A DNA stretch of 10,998 nt from an uncultured Sphingomonas sp. (GCA_946886645.1 CAMPIY010000038.1:1-10998), one strand, 5' to 3'; counted from the stretch's first letter, positions 1-6,560 are shown. Program-made: numbers and translations. Notes: a model not told the origin generated them from the letters alone.

Positions 1-15
1 TGGGAGTGATGGCTG

Positions 16-1434
16 TCAGGCCGGCGCAGCCTGTGAGCCCTTGCTTCGCGCGCTGAAGACGATTGCAAGCGCCGCCAGGCTGAGCAGCGTTCCGACCGCG
101 AAGGTCAAGCGCATTCCCGTCGCAACCGCCGCCGCTGTGGCCGAGCCGGCGCCGTCCATGCCGGAGGCCAGCGCGAACACCGCGCCCATCAGCGACGCCC
201 CCGTGATCAGCCCGAGGTTGCGGGAGAGGTTTAGCAGCGCGGAAACGACGCCCCGATTGGCGGCACCGGTACCGGTCATGACGACGGTATTGTTCGCGGC
301 CTGGAACAAGGCATATCCCGCCGTCATCAGCACCATCGAGGCAATGTAGCCGCTGGTTCCGGTCGAGGCGGGCGACATCGCCAGCAGCAAGGAGCCCATG
401 ATCACCCCAACGATCCCCGTGGCGGCGATACGCTGGGCGCCAAGCCGGTCGACCAGCCGGCCGGCCGGGACGCCGGTGATCGCGGCGACCAGCGGACCAA
501 CGGACATCACCAGCCCGACCGCGGCCGCTTCGAAGCCCAGCGCCTGCGACAGATAGAAGGGCCCGACCACCAGCGTCGCCATGAGAACGGTCGTCACAAG
601 CGCGCTCATCGCAAGCCCGCCTCCCAGGTTCCGGTCGCGCAACATGGTCAACTCGACCAGCGGCGAAGCGGCCTGCCTTTCCCTGCGGACGAACAGACCC
701 GCGCCGGCGAACGCGACCAGCAGCAGCGAAATGCTCAAGAAGCCCATGCGCGCCTTTTCGATCGTCATGGCCAGGGCATAAGCCGTCAATGCAATCGCAA
801 GCAGGAACATGCCCGGCAGGTCGAACGGCGCCCGGACAGGCGCCGCGCGATCCCTTGGGAGATGACGGGCGTTCAGTGCGAGTGCGGCCAGGCCAAATGC
901 GGCGCACAGGAGAAATATCGATTGCCACCCCGATGCGGCGATCAGGAAGCCGCCCAGGGAAGGGCCGAGCGCCGTTCCGATCGCCGACATGGTTCCGAGC
1001 AGCCCCATGGCGCGGCCCGTCCGTTCCGGAGCGACCGCCTCCGCCACGAAGGAAAGCGTAAGCGCCATCATCACCGCTCCACCGGCGCCTTGCACCAGCC
1101 GTGCGGCGATCAGGGCTCCAATTCCCGGAGCGGCGGCGCACAGGATAGATCCGGTGGTGAACAGGCCGGTCCCCGCGATCAGAACCCGGCGGCGGCCGAA
1201 AAGATCGCCGATGCGGCCGATCCCCACGATCAGGGCGGCAATCGCCAGAAGGTAGGAAAGCACGACCCACTGCACCTGCGGGAAGGAAGCGTGGAACTCC
1301 GTCGCCAGGGTCGGCAAGGCGACATTGGCGATGCTGGTGCCGAGGGACGACAACAGCATCAGCAGCGACAAGCCGGCTAGCGTCCATTGCTCCGAATTGA
1401 GGATGGGGCGGGCAGGTTCGACGTTCGATGTCAT
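16..1434 (-). CDS. MFS transporter, EmrB/QacA (DHA2)-like drug efflux permease
   Basis: Predicted inner-membrane proton-driven exporter of 472 residues with about 14 hydrophobic segments, the number typical of the DHA2 drug:H+ antiporter branch. Visible family signatures are IANVALPTLA near residues 35-44 (end of helix 1), motif A as GRIGDLFGRRRV at 73-84, a motif B-like RLVQGAGGA at 112-120, and the antiporter motif C region GTALGPSLGG at 153-162. A second motif A-like loop, AGRLVDRLGAQR, lies in the C-terminal half. The usual LDxT of DHA2 helix 1 reads LGTS, so a helix 1 acidic residue is absent. The ATG at 1434 is preceded by AAGGGG six bases upstream. No membrane-fusion protein or outer-membrane channel gene is adjacent, so it probably works alone. 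The substrate cannot be told from sequence. The palindromes just upstream suggest control by a MarR- or TetR-type repressor, but no regulator gene lies beside it in this window. Confidence 0.9.
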   Translation of the reverse strand: MTSNVEPARPILNSEQWTLAGLSLLMLLSSLGTSIANVALPTLATEFHASFPQVQWVVLSYLLAIAALIVGIGRIGDLFGRRRVLIAGTGLFTTGSILCAAAPGIGALIAARLVQGAGGAVMMALTLSFVAEAVAPERTGRAMGLLGTMSAIGTALGPSLGGFLIAASGWQSIFLLCAAFGLAALALNARHLPRDRAAPVRAPFDLPGMFLLAIALTAYALAMTIEKARMGFLSISLLLVAFAGAGLFVRRERQAASPLVELTMLRDRNLGGGLAMSALVTTVLMATLVVGPFYLSQALGFEAAAVGLVMSVGPLVAAITGVPAGRLVDRLGAQRIAATGIVGVIMGSLLLAMSPASTGTSGYIASMVLMTAGYALFQAANNTVVMTGTGAANRGVVSALLNLSRNLGLITGASLMGAVFALASGMDGAGSATAAAVATGMRLTFAVGTLLSLAALAIVFSARSKGSQAAPA

Positions 1435-1456
1435 GCGCGGCCCCTTATCGTTTTGC

Positions 1457-1493
1457 TAATGACAATTGTTATCATATAACATCACAATGTCAA
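1457..1493 (-). promoter_or_regulatory. Putative operator/promoter of the MFS gene (overlapping palindromes)
   Basis: This AT-rich island in GC-rich DNA lies 23-59 bases upstream of the MFS start. It holds an imperfect 18-bp palindrome TAATGACAATTGTTATCA (1457-1474, 7 of 9 positions paired) and an overlapping perfect 6+6 inverted repeat TGTTATcatATAACA (1467-1481). Outer arms TGACAATTGT and ACAATGTCA also nearly pair. On the minus strand TTGACA (1493-1488) could be a -35 box, with a weak -10 (TAACAA, 1471-1466) 16 bases on, which would place the palindromes over the spacer and -10. This layout is typical of a repressor operator. The palindromes are directly seen; the promoter and the type of regulator are inference. 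Confidence 0.6.
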
Positions 1494-1521
1494 TCGGCAT
1501 TTCGCCGGCGCGCGCCACGGC

Positions 1522-1546
1522 TGAACCGAGCCCGTCGCGATGCGTT
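1522..1546 (+). promoter_or_regulatory. Candidate EcfG (general stress sigma factor) promoter
   Basis: TGAAC (1522-1526), a 16-base spacer and CGTT (1543-1546) match the alphaproteobacterial EcfG consensus GGAAC-N16/17-CGTT except at the first base. It lies 32 bases upstream of the ATG of a small hydrophilic protein, which leaves room for a short leader with a ribosome binding site. A stress-induced small hydrophilic protein would fit this sigma factor. The match is direct; use in the cell is inferred. Confidence 0.5.
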
Positions 1547-1578
1547 GGATCCCCGTTGAAGAATGGAGACGGAAAATC

Positions 1579-1782
1579 ATGACCAACCCCCCGAACCGCC
1601 CGCGCGACGACCGGCGGATGCATGAAGGCGACAAGCCGGGGCTGGGCGAGAAACGGGAACGAGGCGAGCAGGAAGACGTGGCGCTCGAACGGGATCGGGA
1701 GACTTCCGAGGAATCGTCGACGACGGATCGCAGCCAGGAAAGCGCCCTGGGCGGCGACGTTGCGACCAGGTCGAAGGCATAA
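1579..1782 (+). CDS. Small, highly charged hydrophilic protein of unknown function
   Basis: This encodes a 67-residue protein with almost no hydrophobic residues, rich in Arg, Glu, Asp, Ser and Gly, with no cysteine, signal peptide or membrane segment. It is probably disordered and cytoplasmic. I recognise no family. The ATG at 1579 follows GGAGACGGAAAATC, with GGAG ten bases upstream and a second purine run closer; an upstream in-frame ATG at 1540 would place the start inside the candidate EcfG promoter, so it is not preferred. The gene stands alone, divergent from the MFS gene and convergent with the next gene, and ends just before a strong stem-loop. Composition and promoter resemble small stress-induced hydrophilic proteins, but this is a guess from context. 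It could still be a chance open frame, though the promoter, ribosome binding site and terminator all argue for a gene. Confidence 0.6.
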   Translation: MTNPPNRPRDDRRMHEGDKPGLGEKRERGEQEDVALERDRETSEESSTTDRSQESALGGDVATRSKA

Positions 1783-1783
1783 G

Positions 1784-1817
1784 GCTCCGGGCAGGGGCTG
1801 CCCGGAGCTTAGATTTT
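1784..1817. terminator. Bidirectional intrinsic terminator between convergent genes
   Basis: A perfect 11-bp stem, GCTCCGGGCAG (1784-1794) paired with CTGCCCGGAGC (1798-1808), has a GGG loop and sits two bases after the stop of the plus-strand small gene and seven bases beyond the stop of the minus-strand gene. The plus-strand side is followed by TTAGATTTT, an interrupted T-run. The minus-strand side has only a short T stretch, so termination is likely better in the plus direction. Confidence 0.8.
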
Positions 1818-2217
1818 AGCGGCGAACCCGCTTGTACGGGATGAATTCCGACAGGAACACATTGCCCGAATAGAAGCGGCCGCGGTTGTCGAACGTCGTA
1901 ATCTGGTCGGTCCGGCAAAGCTGGGTGCCCGTGGCGGTCGATTTGACGACCAGCGTGTCGTCCTCGTCGATCGAGCGCGGGTCCTGGGTGCGGTTGACGT
2001 AGATCGTATCGCCATGCCCGAAGACATAGGCAGTACCGTCGATCGTCCGCATGTCGTTCCGGGTCCAGGTCCGGATACAGTCGGTCGGCTGGCCCGCGAC
2101 TCGGCCATCGAGCATTTTGGCGAGCTTGGCCTCGCCCGATTCACGGGGCTTGGCGGTGGCCGGGCCGGTTACCGCGAGGGCGGAAACGGCGGCGACAAGA
2201 ACGAGAAGGCGCATCAT
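1816..2217 (-). CDS. Secreted protein of unknown function (sphingomonad type, two conserved-looking cysteines)
   Basis: This encodes a 133-residue protein with a clear Sec signal peptide: MMR, a hydrophobic core LLVLVAAVSALAV, and a likely signal peptidase I site after PATA (residue 22). The mature part is about 110 residues and mostly polar, with two cysteines (Cys47 in TDCIRTW and Cys101 in QLCRTD) that could form a disulfide in the periplasm. It also has IDGTAYVFG and DTIYVNR stretches suggesting beta strands, and ends in a basic FIPYKRVRR. I recall similar short secreted proteins in sphingomonads without known function, but cannot name a domain. A GGGAG lies five bases before the ATG at 2217; ATG at 2214 is equally possible, while a TTG at 2229 would overlap the ribosome binding site. 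It is divergent from the four-helix membrane protein gene and ends at the shared terminator. Confidence 0.8.
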   Translation of the reverse strand: MMRLLVLVAAVSALAVTGPATAKPRESGEAKLAKMLDGRVAGQPTDCIRTWTRNDMRTIDGTAYVFGHGDTIYVNRTQDPRSIDEDDTLVVKSTATGTQLCRTDQITTFDNRGRFYSGNVFLSEFIPYKRVRR

Positions 2218-2352
2218 CCATTCTCCCAAAGATCAATATCGGGGTTGTAGCATAAGCTATGTGAACCGAAGCTGATCGGGATGGGTGCGCTTGCCTGTAC
2301 GGGCGGAGCAGGGCAGTCTTCGCGCATCGAATTTACCGAAGAGGGGCAGGAA

Positions 2353-2805
2353 ATGACCGAAAACAGCGAATTGCGCGCAGGGACGGCGGCGCCGGGCTGG
2401 TATTGGGCCGCCGCCATCGCCGCCCTGTTGTTCGAACTGGTCGGCTGCTTCTTTTTCTACGTCGAGTATCGGATGAGCGGCGCCGACATCGCGGCGCTTC
2501 CGCTCGACCAGCGGGCGATGCTCGAGGCACGGCCCGACTGGTATTATGTCGCCTTCGCGCTGGCCGTCGGGCTGGGGCTTGTTGGCGCGCTCGGCTTGCT
2601 GCTTCGCAAGGCGTGGTCGCGCCCCCTGCTGCTTGCGTCGCTGGTCTTCGTCGTCGTGCAATTCAGCAGCGTCCTGATCGTTCCGGCCATGCGCGACAAC
2701 ACGCCATCGGACGCGCTGGCGGTGCCGATCGTGGTCATGATCTGCTGCTATGGAATCTGGCAGCTCGCCAGGCTGGCGGCGAAGCGGGGGTGGCTGAGCC
2801 GGTAA
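2353..2805 (+). CDS. Small four-helix inner-membrane protein, function unknown
   Basis: This encodes a 150-residue protein with four predicted transmembrane helices at about residues 16-38, 63-84, 90-110 and 121-141. A polar loop between helices 1 and 2 contains DIAALPLDQRAMLEARPDWYY. The pattern of a PGWYW start, a loop ending in ARPxW, and a final helix followed by KRGWL matches a family I remember from sphingomonads and other proteobacteria; some members carry an unsupported 'sugar transporter' label. No catalytic residues stand out. The ATG at 2353 is preceded by AGGGGCAGGAA, a good ribosome binding site; an in-frame ATG at 2281 would add 24 residues that look unlike a protein N-terminus and lacks a good binding site. 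It is a single gene, ending directly before a stem-loop. Confidence 0.8.
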   Translation: MTENSELRAGTAAPGWYWAAAIAALLFELVGCFFFYVEYRMSGADIAALPLDQRAMLEARPDWYYVAFALAVGLGLVGALGLLLRKAWSRPLLLASLVFVVVQFSSVLIVPAMRDNTPSDALAVPIVVMICCYGIWQLARLAAKRGWLSR

Positions 2806-2835
2806 AAAGGCGCGCCCGAACGCGGACGCGCCTTT
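2806..2835. terminator. Bidirectional intrinsic terminator
   Basis: AAAGGCGCG (2806-2814) pairs perfectly with CGCGCCTTT (2827-2835) around a 12-base loop. It starts immediately after the plus-strand TAA and lies 19 bases past the stop of the convergent minus-strand gene. On the minus strand the stem runs into TTTTTA, a good U-tract; on the plus strand it ends with TTT then CC. It therefore probably serves both genes, and best the minus-strand one. Confidence 0.75.
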
Positions 2836-2854
2836 CCGGGGGATTTGCGTCCAG

Positions 2855-3151
2855 TTAGCGGGGTTTTTTCTTCGCCGCCTTCTTGACCGGCTTTTCGGCC
2901 TTGGTTTCCGCTGTGGTGGCTTGCTCGTCGGGCGACAGCGGATCGCTCGCTTTCGCCGAAGGTTCGGCGGGGGTTGCGGGAGTGGCGGGCGTCGCCGCCG
3001 TTCCCGTCGATGGATCGGCCGGAGTGGCGGGCGTTGCCGGGGTGGCGGGAGTGGCGGCATTTTCGGCGCCGGGGCTGGTTGGCGGCGGCGCTGCGATTGC
3101 CGTCGACGCCGCGAACAGGGCGCCGGCAAGGAACATCGTCTTGAAGGTCAT
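2855..3151 (-). CDS. Secreted Thr-Pro-Ala-rich protein with lysine-rich C-terminus
   Basis: This encodes a 98-residue protein. A signal peptide (MTFK, then a hydrophobic run to about residue 20, STAIA cleavage motif) precedes a low-complexity mature part. Residues 33-45 and 52-62 are tandem ATP/TPA repeats separated by DPSTGTA. An acidic segment SDPLSPDEQ follows, and the last 15 residues are very basic (EKPVKKAAKKKPR). It is probably an exported, disordered protein; the Lys/Ala/Pro tail resembles histone H1-like or cell-wall-binding tails, but no function can be assigned. The ATG at 3151 has AGAGG seven bases upstream, and a longer open frame to 3208 would bury the signal peptide. It is divergent from panB across a long intergenic region. 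Repeat number may vary between strains. Confidence 0.75.
   Translation of the reverse strand: MTFKTMFLAGALFAASTAIAAPPPTSPGAENAATPATPATPATPADPSTGTAATPATPATPAEPSAKASDPLSPDEQATTAETKAEKPVKKAAKKKPR
2963..3055 (-). repeat. Tandem short repeats encoding Thr-Pro-Ala runs
   Basis: On the plus strand, GGCGGGAGT/GGCGGGCGT-like 9-base units recur in two blocks, corresponding to residues 33-63 of the secreted protein. The units differ at third positions, so this is a diverged coding repeat rather than a fresh expansion. Slippage or unequal recombination could change the length. Confidence 0.7.
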
Positions 3152-3380
3152 CGAAATACCTCTTCGATTGCTGTGGCCCCGGACTCGGGCCGGGACAGGG
3201 GTGGGCATTGGCTAGGCTCCCCATCCGGTTAATTCGCCCGGTTGTCGGCGGGCCGGTTGCGAATGGAGACCAACCACGCGCGCCCGCGGGGGGAAGTGGT
3301 GTCTGCTGGGCGGCACTCGGTAACGGCGAAGCGAAAGCAGGGCGGGACTGGTTGCCGACTCCCCGGAAAGCGCGGTGAGC

Positions 3381-3403
3381 CGTCACGGAGTAAATCCGTG
3401 ACG
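3381..3403. repeat. Perfect 9-bp inverted repeat (hairpin or operator)
   Basis: CGTCACGGA (3381-3389) and TCCGTGACG (3395-3403) are perfect complements around GTAAA. No T-run follows on either strand, so it is not a standard terminator. It could be an RNA hairpin within a panB leader or a dimeric regulator site. It lies 116 bases upstream of the panB start. Confidence 0.75.
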
Positions 3404-3456
3404 TCGATCGACGCGGCTTGCAGCCGGTCGTCGGCCGGCCGCCGCAGCGTCTCTTC

Positions 3457-3496
3457 GCCCAAGCCAATGTGCTGCTACGCAGCTATTGTCTTGGGC
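3457..3496 (+). promoter_or_regulatory. Long hairpin in the panB leader, 22 bases before the start codon
   Basis: GCCCAAG (3457-3463) pairs with CTTGGGC (3490-3496), CAAT (3465-3468) with ATTG (3485-3488), and GCTGC (3471-3475) with GCAGC (3479-3483), closing a TAC loop. Only a single C/T mismatch and a small 2x1 internal loop interrupt 16 base pairs. The panB ribosome binding site (AAGG, 3508-3511) starts 11 bases after it, so the hairpin could affect translation or mRNA stability. No U-tract follows. The structure is read directly; regulation is inferred. Confidence 0.55.
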
Positions 3497-3518
3497 TCGG
3501 CGCTGCTAAGGCGGCAAC

Positions 3519-4388
3519 ATGTCCACCTTCACCATCGACAGCGCGACCAGCCGCGCGACGCCAACGCCGGTCCCCGGCAAGCGGATGACGGTTCCTGCCA
3601 TCCGCGCCCGCAAGAAAGACGGCAAGACCGGCGAGCCGATCGTCATGCTGACTGCCTACACGATGCGGATGGCGCAGCTGCTCGACCCGCATTGCGAGAT
3701 GCTGCTGGTCGGCGACAGCCTGGGGCAGGTGATTTACGGCCTGCCCTCGACCGTCCCGGTGACGATGGAGATGATGTGCGCGCATGGCGCGGCGGTGGTG
3801 CGCGGAAGCTGGCATGCGCTGGTCGGCGTCGACATGCCGTTCGGGTCCTATGAGGGCTCGCCCGAACAGGCTTTCGCCAGCGCGTCGCGGATCATGAAGG
3901 AAACCGGCTGCGCTGCCGTGAAGCTGGAAGGCGGGGAAGCGATGGCGCCAACCATCAATTTCCTGACCCATCGCGGAATTCCGGTGATCGCCCATGTCGG
4001 CCTGACCCCTCAGGCGGTGAATGTGCTGGGCGGCTATGGCGCTCGGGGCAAAAGCGACGCCGAGGCGAAGAAGATCGTCGGCGATGCGAGGGCGGTTGCC
4101 GACGCCGGTGCCTTCTGCGTGGTCATCGAGGGCGTGATGGAGGAGATCGCCGACAAGGCGACGGCCGCCGTTTCGATTCCCACGATCGGGATCGGCGCCT
4201 CGGCCAATTGCGACGGCCAGGTCCTGGTGACCGAGGATATGCTGGGCCTGTTCGAGCGCACGCCCCGCTTCGTGAAGCGCTACGCCGACCTGGCGAGCGA
4301 AATCGGCGCCGCTGCGACCAGGTATCGCGAGGAAGTCAGGGCGCGCAGCTTCCCGACCGAAGAGCAGACCTACCGGCCGAAGTCTTGA
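3519..4388 (+). CDS. panB: 3-methyl-2-oxobutanoate hydroxymethyltransferase (ketopantoate hydroxymethyltransferase)
   Basis: PanB is a cytoplasmic enzyme that transfers a hydroxymethyl group from 5,10-methylenetetrahydrofolate to 2-oxoisovalerate, giving ketopantoate, the first step towards pantothenate and coenzyme A. The 289-residue protein shows the whole TIM-barrel family: LTAYT (44-48), VGDSLGQ with metal ligand Asp66, the second metal ligand Asp105 in VDMPFGSY, Glu137 in KLEGG, HVGLTPQ (159-165), the catalytic-type Glu204 in IEGV, and IGIGAS (224-229) followed by CDGQVLV. It is slightly longer than the E. coli enzyme (264 residues) owing to an N-terminal extension. ATG at 3519 has AAGG seven bases upstream. 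panC and panD are not adjacent. It is followed after 114 bases by the yfgM-like gene on the same strand, so co-transcription is possible but not required. Confidence 0.97.
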   Translation: MSTFTIDSATSRATPTPVPGKRMTVPAIRARKKDGKTGEPIVMLTAYTMRMAQLLDPHCEMLLVGDSLGQVIYGLPSTVPVTMEMMCAHGAAVVRGSWHALVGVDMPFGSYEGSPEQAFASASRIMKETGCAAVKLEGGEAMAPTINFLTHRGIPVIAHVGLTPQAVNVLGGYGARGKSDAEAKKIVGDARAVADAGAFCVVIEGVMEEIADKATAAVSIPTIGIGASANCDGQVLVTEDMLGLFERTPRFVKRYADLASEIGAAATRYREEVRARSFPTEEQTYRPKS

Positions 4389-4502
4389 GTCTTTGCCTTT
4401 CCCGTTCGCCGCGCTAGACGGAGCGCCGCCAGCTTCTATTCATATGGGGTGGGGAAGGAAGCGATGCGGCGCACGACCACCAGATTGACGTAAGAGGATT
4501 CT

Positions 4503-5216
4503 TTGGCGCTTCCCACCGATCCGGCCGATACATTCGTCCGCGAAGTCGATGAAAACCTCCGCCGCGACCAGCTTCGCGAGACGGCCGAACGCTATGGCAA
4601 GTGGATCATTGCCGGCCTGGTCATCTTCCTGGCGGCGATCGGCGGCTATCTCTATTGGCAGCACCGGCAAGACCAGCAGGCCATCGCCAACAGCGAGGCG
4701 ATGTCGGCCGCGCTCGACAAGGTCGGCGCCGGGAACATCAAGGGCGCCCAGGCCGATCTGATACCGCTTAGCGAATCCTCGAACGATGTGACGCGGGCGA
4801 CGGCGCTGCTCGGCCGCGCTTCGCTGGCGACGCAGCAGAACGATCGCAAGGCGGCCAGCGAGATCTACAAGCAGGTCGCGGCCGACGATGGCCTGCCCCA
4901 GCCGTTCCGCGACCTGGCCACGGTGCGCGGCACGATGATCGATTTCGACACGATGAAGCCCGACGAGGTTATCGCCCGACTGAAGCCGCTGGTCGAGCCC
5001 GGCAAGCCCTTCTACGGAACCGCCGGAGAGCTGACCGCGATGGCGATGCTCGCCAAGGGCGACCGCGCGGGCGCCGGGCGGCTGTTCGCGGCGATCGCCG
5101 CCGACCGCCAAGTGCCCCAGACGATCCGCGACCGGGCGGTCCAGATCGCCGGTTCGCTCGGCATCGACGCCTCCGCCTCCATTACCGGCGACCCCGCCGC
5201 AACTCCTTCCCTTTAG
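4503..5216 (+). CDS. YfgM-like membrane-anchored tetratricopeptide protein
   Basis: This encodes a 237-residue protein with a short cytoplasmic N-terminus (TDTFVREVDENLRRD-like, acidic and basic), one transmembrane helix at about 34-52 (WIIAGLVIFLAAIGGYLYW), and a large periplasmic TPR-like alpha-helical domain. This is the layout of the YfgM family (TPR-like domain, Pfam TPR_21). In E. coli YfgM associates with the SecYEG translocon and PpiD and helps handle exported proteins. Helical repeat segments are seen around residues 95-125 (ALLGRASLATQQNDRKAAS) and 165-200 (AGELTAMAMLAKGDRAGAG). The start is a TTG at 4503, supported by AGAGGA four bases upstream; no good ATG or GTG lies near, and this N-terminus is typical of alphaproteobacterial members. 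The adjacency to bamB and der is conserved in gammaproteobacteria too and strongly supports the call. bamB begins 11 bases after its stop. Confidence 0.88.
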   Translation: MALPTDPADTFVREVDENLRRDQLRETAERYGKWIIAGLVIFLAAIGGYLYWQHRQDQQAIANSEAMSAALDKVGAGNIKGAQADLIPLSESSNDVTRATALLGRASLATQQNDRKAASEIYKQVAADDGLPQPFRDLATVRGTMIDFDTMKPDEVIARLKPLVEPGKPFYGTAGELTAMAMLAKGDRAGAGRLFAAIAADRQVPQTIRDRAVQIAGSLGIDASASITGDPAATPSL

Positions 5217-5227
5217 GATCACGATCC

Positions 5228-6559
5228 ATGCGTCATGTATCGAAGCTTACCATCCTCCTCGTCTCGGCCAGCATGCTGGCCGGCTGCGCGGGGGGCGGCC
5301 TGTTCAAGAAGAAGCCGAAAACGCGCGTCCTGGGCGACCGCATCGCCGTGCTGGTGAACGAGGCCGACATCGAGATCGACCCGGCGACGGCGGCGATCCC
5401 CGTTTCGCTTCCGGCCGCGGCCGTCAACGACAGCTGGGCTCAGTCGGGCGGCAATGCGAGGAAGTCGGTCGGCCATGTCGCGCTTGGAAGCTCGCTGGGC
5501 GTCGCCTGGACCGCTTCGATCGGCCAGGGGAGCAGCAACAAGGGCCGCCTGGGCGGCGGACCGGTCGTCGCCGACGGTCGGGTCTACACGATCGATACAG
5601 CGGGCACGGTCCGAGCCTTCGATGCACGCAATGGCGGGCAGGTCTGGTCGGCGCGGTTCGGCGACATCGGCAACAATAGCGGGGCGGTCTATGGCGGCGG
5701 CGTCGCTTACGACAATGGCCGGATCTATGCGACCAACGGCCTTGGCTATGTCGCGGCGCTCGATGCGACCAACGGCGCGGCGGTGTGGACCGTCCGTCCG
5801 GGCGGCCCGCTTCGCGGCGAGCCGTCGGTATCCGGCGATGCCGTCTATGTGATGAGCCAGGACAACCAGATCTACTCGCTCAAGACCGCCGACGGATCGA
5901 CCAACTGGTCGAACGCCGCGGCGCTGGAAATCGCCGGCGTGTTCGGCTCGGCGGCTCCGTCGATCGGGCAGGGCACGGTGGTGGCGGGCTTCTCGTCCGG
6001 TGAGCTCAATGCCTATCGCTACGAGAATGGGCGGCAGGTGTGGCAGGACGCCCTGTCGCGGACCTCGATCACGACCAGTGTCGCCTCGCTGTCCGACATC
6101 GATGCCGATCCGGTGATCGACAGCGGCGTGGTCTATGCCGTCGGACAGGGCGGGCGCATGGTCGCGCTCGACCTCTTTTCCGGCCAGCGCATCTGGGAGC
6201 TTAACTTCGCCGGCATCGCGACGCCCTGGGTCGCCGGGGACTGGGTGTTCGCGGTCAACGACCGCGCCCAGCTGGTCGCGATCGCGCGCTCGACGGGCAA
6301 GATCAAGTGGATCAACCAGCTCCCCCGTTACGAGCATATGAAGGACAAGAAGGGGCCGATCAGCTATGTCGGGCCGGTCCTCGCCGGCGACCGGCTGATC
6401 CTGGCCGGATCGAACGGCGCGCTGATCAACGTCAACCCGACCGACGGCAGCTTCCAGAGCCAGATCGACCTGAAGGACGGCGTCAGCTTCCAGCCCGTCG
6501 TGGCGAACAATACGCTCTACCTTCTGACCGATAGCGGACGGCTGATCGCTTATCGATAA
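5228..6559 (+). CDS. bamB: Outer-membrane protein assembly factor BamB (lipoprotein, PQQ-type beta-propeller)
   Basis: This is a lipoprotein subunit of the BAM complex, which folds beta-barrel proteins into the outer membrane. The signal peptide ends in a lipobox LAGC with lipidated Cys20; residues +2 and +3 are Ala-Gly, not Asp, so outer-membrane sorting is expected. From about residue 65, eight-bladed propeller repeats appear with the typical pattern GxVYxxxxxGxxxAxDxxxGxxxW, for example 117-140 (GRVYTIDTAGTVRAFDA start), 164-187, 203-227 and further copies to the end (GRLIAYR). At 443 residues it is longer than E. coli BamB (392), partly from an extra segment of about 40 residues after the lipidation site. 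The ribosome binding site AGGA (5215-5218) overlaps the TAG stop of the upstream gene, indicating an operon and possible translational coupling. Confidence 0.93.
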   Translation: MRHVSKLTILLVSASMLAGCAGGGLFKKKPKTRVLGDRIAVLVNEADIEIDPATAAIPVSLPAAAVNDSWAQSGGNARKSVGHVALGSSLGVAWTASIGQGSSNKGRLGGGPVVADGRVYTIDTAGTVRAFDARNGGQVWSARFGDIGNNSGAVYGGGVAYDNGRIYATNGLGYVAALDATNGAAVWTVRPGGPLRGEPSVSGDAVYVMSQDNQIYSLKTADGSTNWSNAAALEIAGVFGSAAPSIGQGTVVAGFSSGELNAYRYENGRQVWQDALSRTSITTSVASLSDIDADPVIDSGVVYAVGQGGRMVALDLFSGQRIWELNFAGIATPWVAGDWVFAVNDRAQLVAIARSTGKIKWINQLPRYEHMKDKKGPISYVGPVLAGDRLILAGSNGALINVNPTDGSFQSQIDLKDGVSFQPVVANNTLYLLTDSGRLIAYR

Positions 6560-6560
6560 T

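Larger units (their letters stand above)
3152..3518. other. 367-base intergenic region between divergent genes, with structured inverted repeats
   Basis: No convincing gene lies here. Open frames exist on both strands (for example minus 3229-3462), but they lack ribosome binding sites and signal, and are expected in GC-rich DNA. The region holds two strong inverted repeats, described separately (3381-3403 and 3457-3496), and several shorter complementary arms: GGTTG (3255-3259) with CAACC about 11 bases on, and GTCGGC near 3244 with GCCGAC near 3354. This suggests a structured leader RNA or small RNA in front of panB. I do not recognise a riboswitch, tRNA, 6S, tmRNA or RNase P signature. No clear -35/-10 pair or EcfG motif was found. 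Confidence 0.5.

Noticed and set aside
2218..2229. TTG start at 2229 for the secreted 133-residue protein
   Set aside because: It would place the ribosome binding site GGGAG inside the coding region and add four residues before the signal peptide; ATG at 2217 or 2214 fits better.
2248..2259. Short palindrome TAGCATAAGCTA between the divergent genes at 2217 and 2353
   Set aside because: Only 4-bp arms; too weak to call an operator without conservation data.
2257..3129. 290-residue minus-strand open frame rich in Arg and Pro
   Set aside because: It covers the four-helix membrane protein and the secreted TPA protein, both of which have signal or membrane features and good starts; its composition is typical of a GC-rich shadow frame.
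3229..3467. Minus-strand open frames upstream of panB (77 residues, and a longer one reaching 2748)
   Set aside because: No ribosome binding site and unusual composition; the longer one runs antisense or out of frame through the secreted protein gene. Long chance frames are expected at this GC content.
3242..3853. Plus-strand 203-residue open frame running into panB
   Set aside because: It overlaps over 300 bases of the unmistakable panB frame in a different phase and shows no family features.
4440..6337. Long minus-strand open frames opposite the yfgM-like gene and bamB
   Set aside because: They are antisense shadows of well-supported genes with operon-type spacing; no ribosome binding site or domain pattern.
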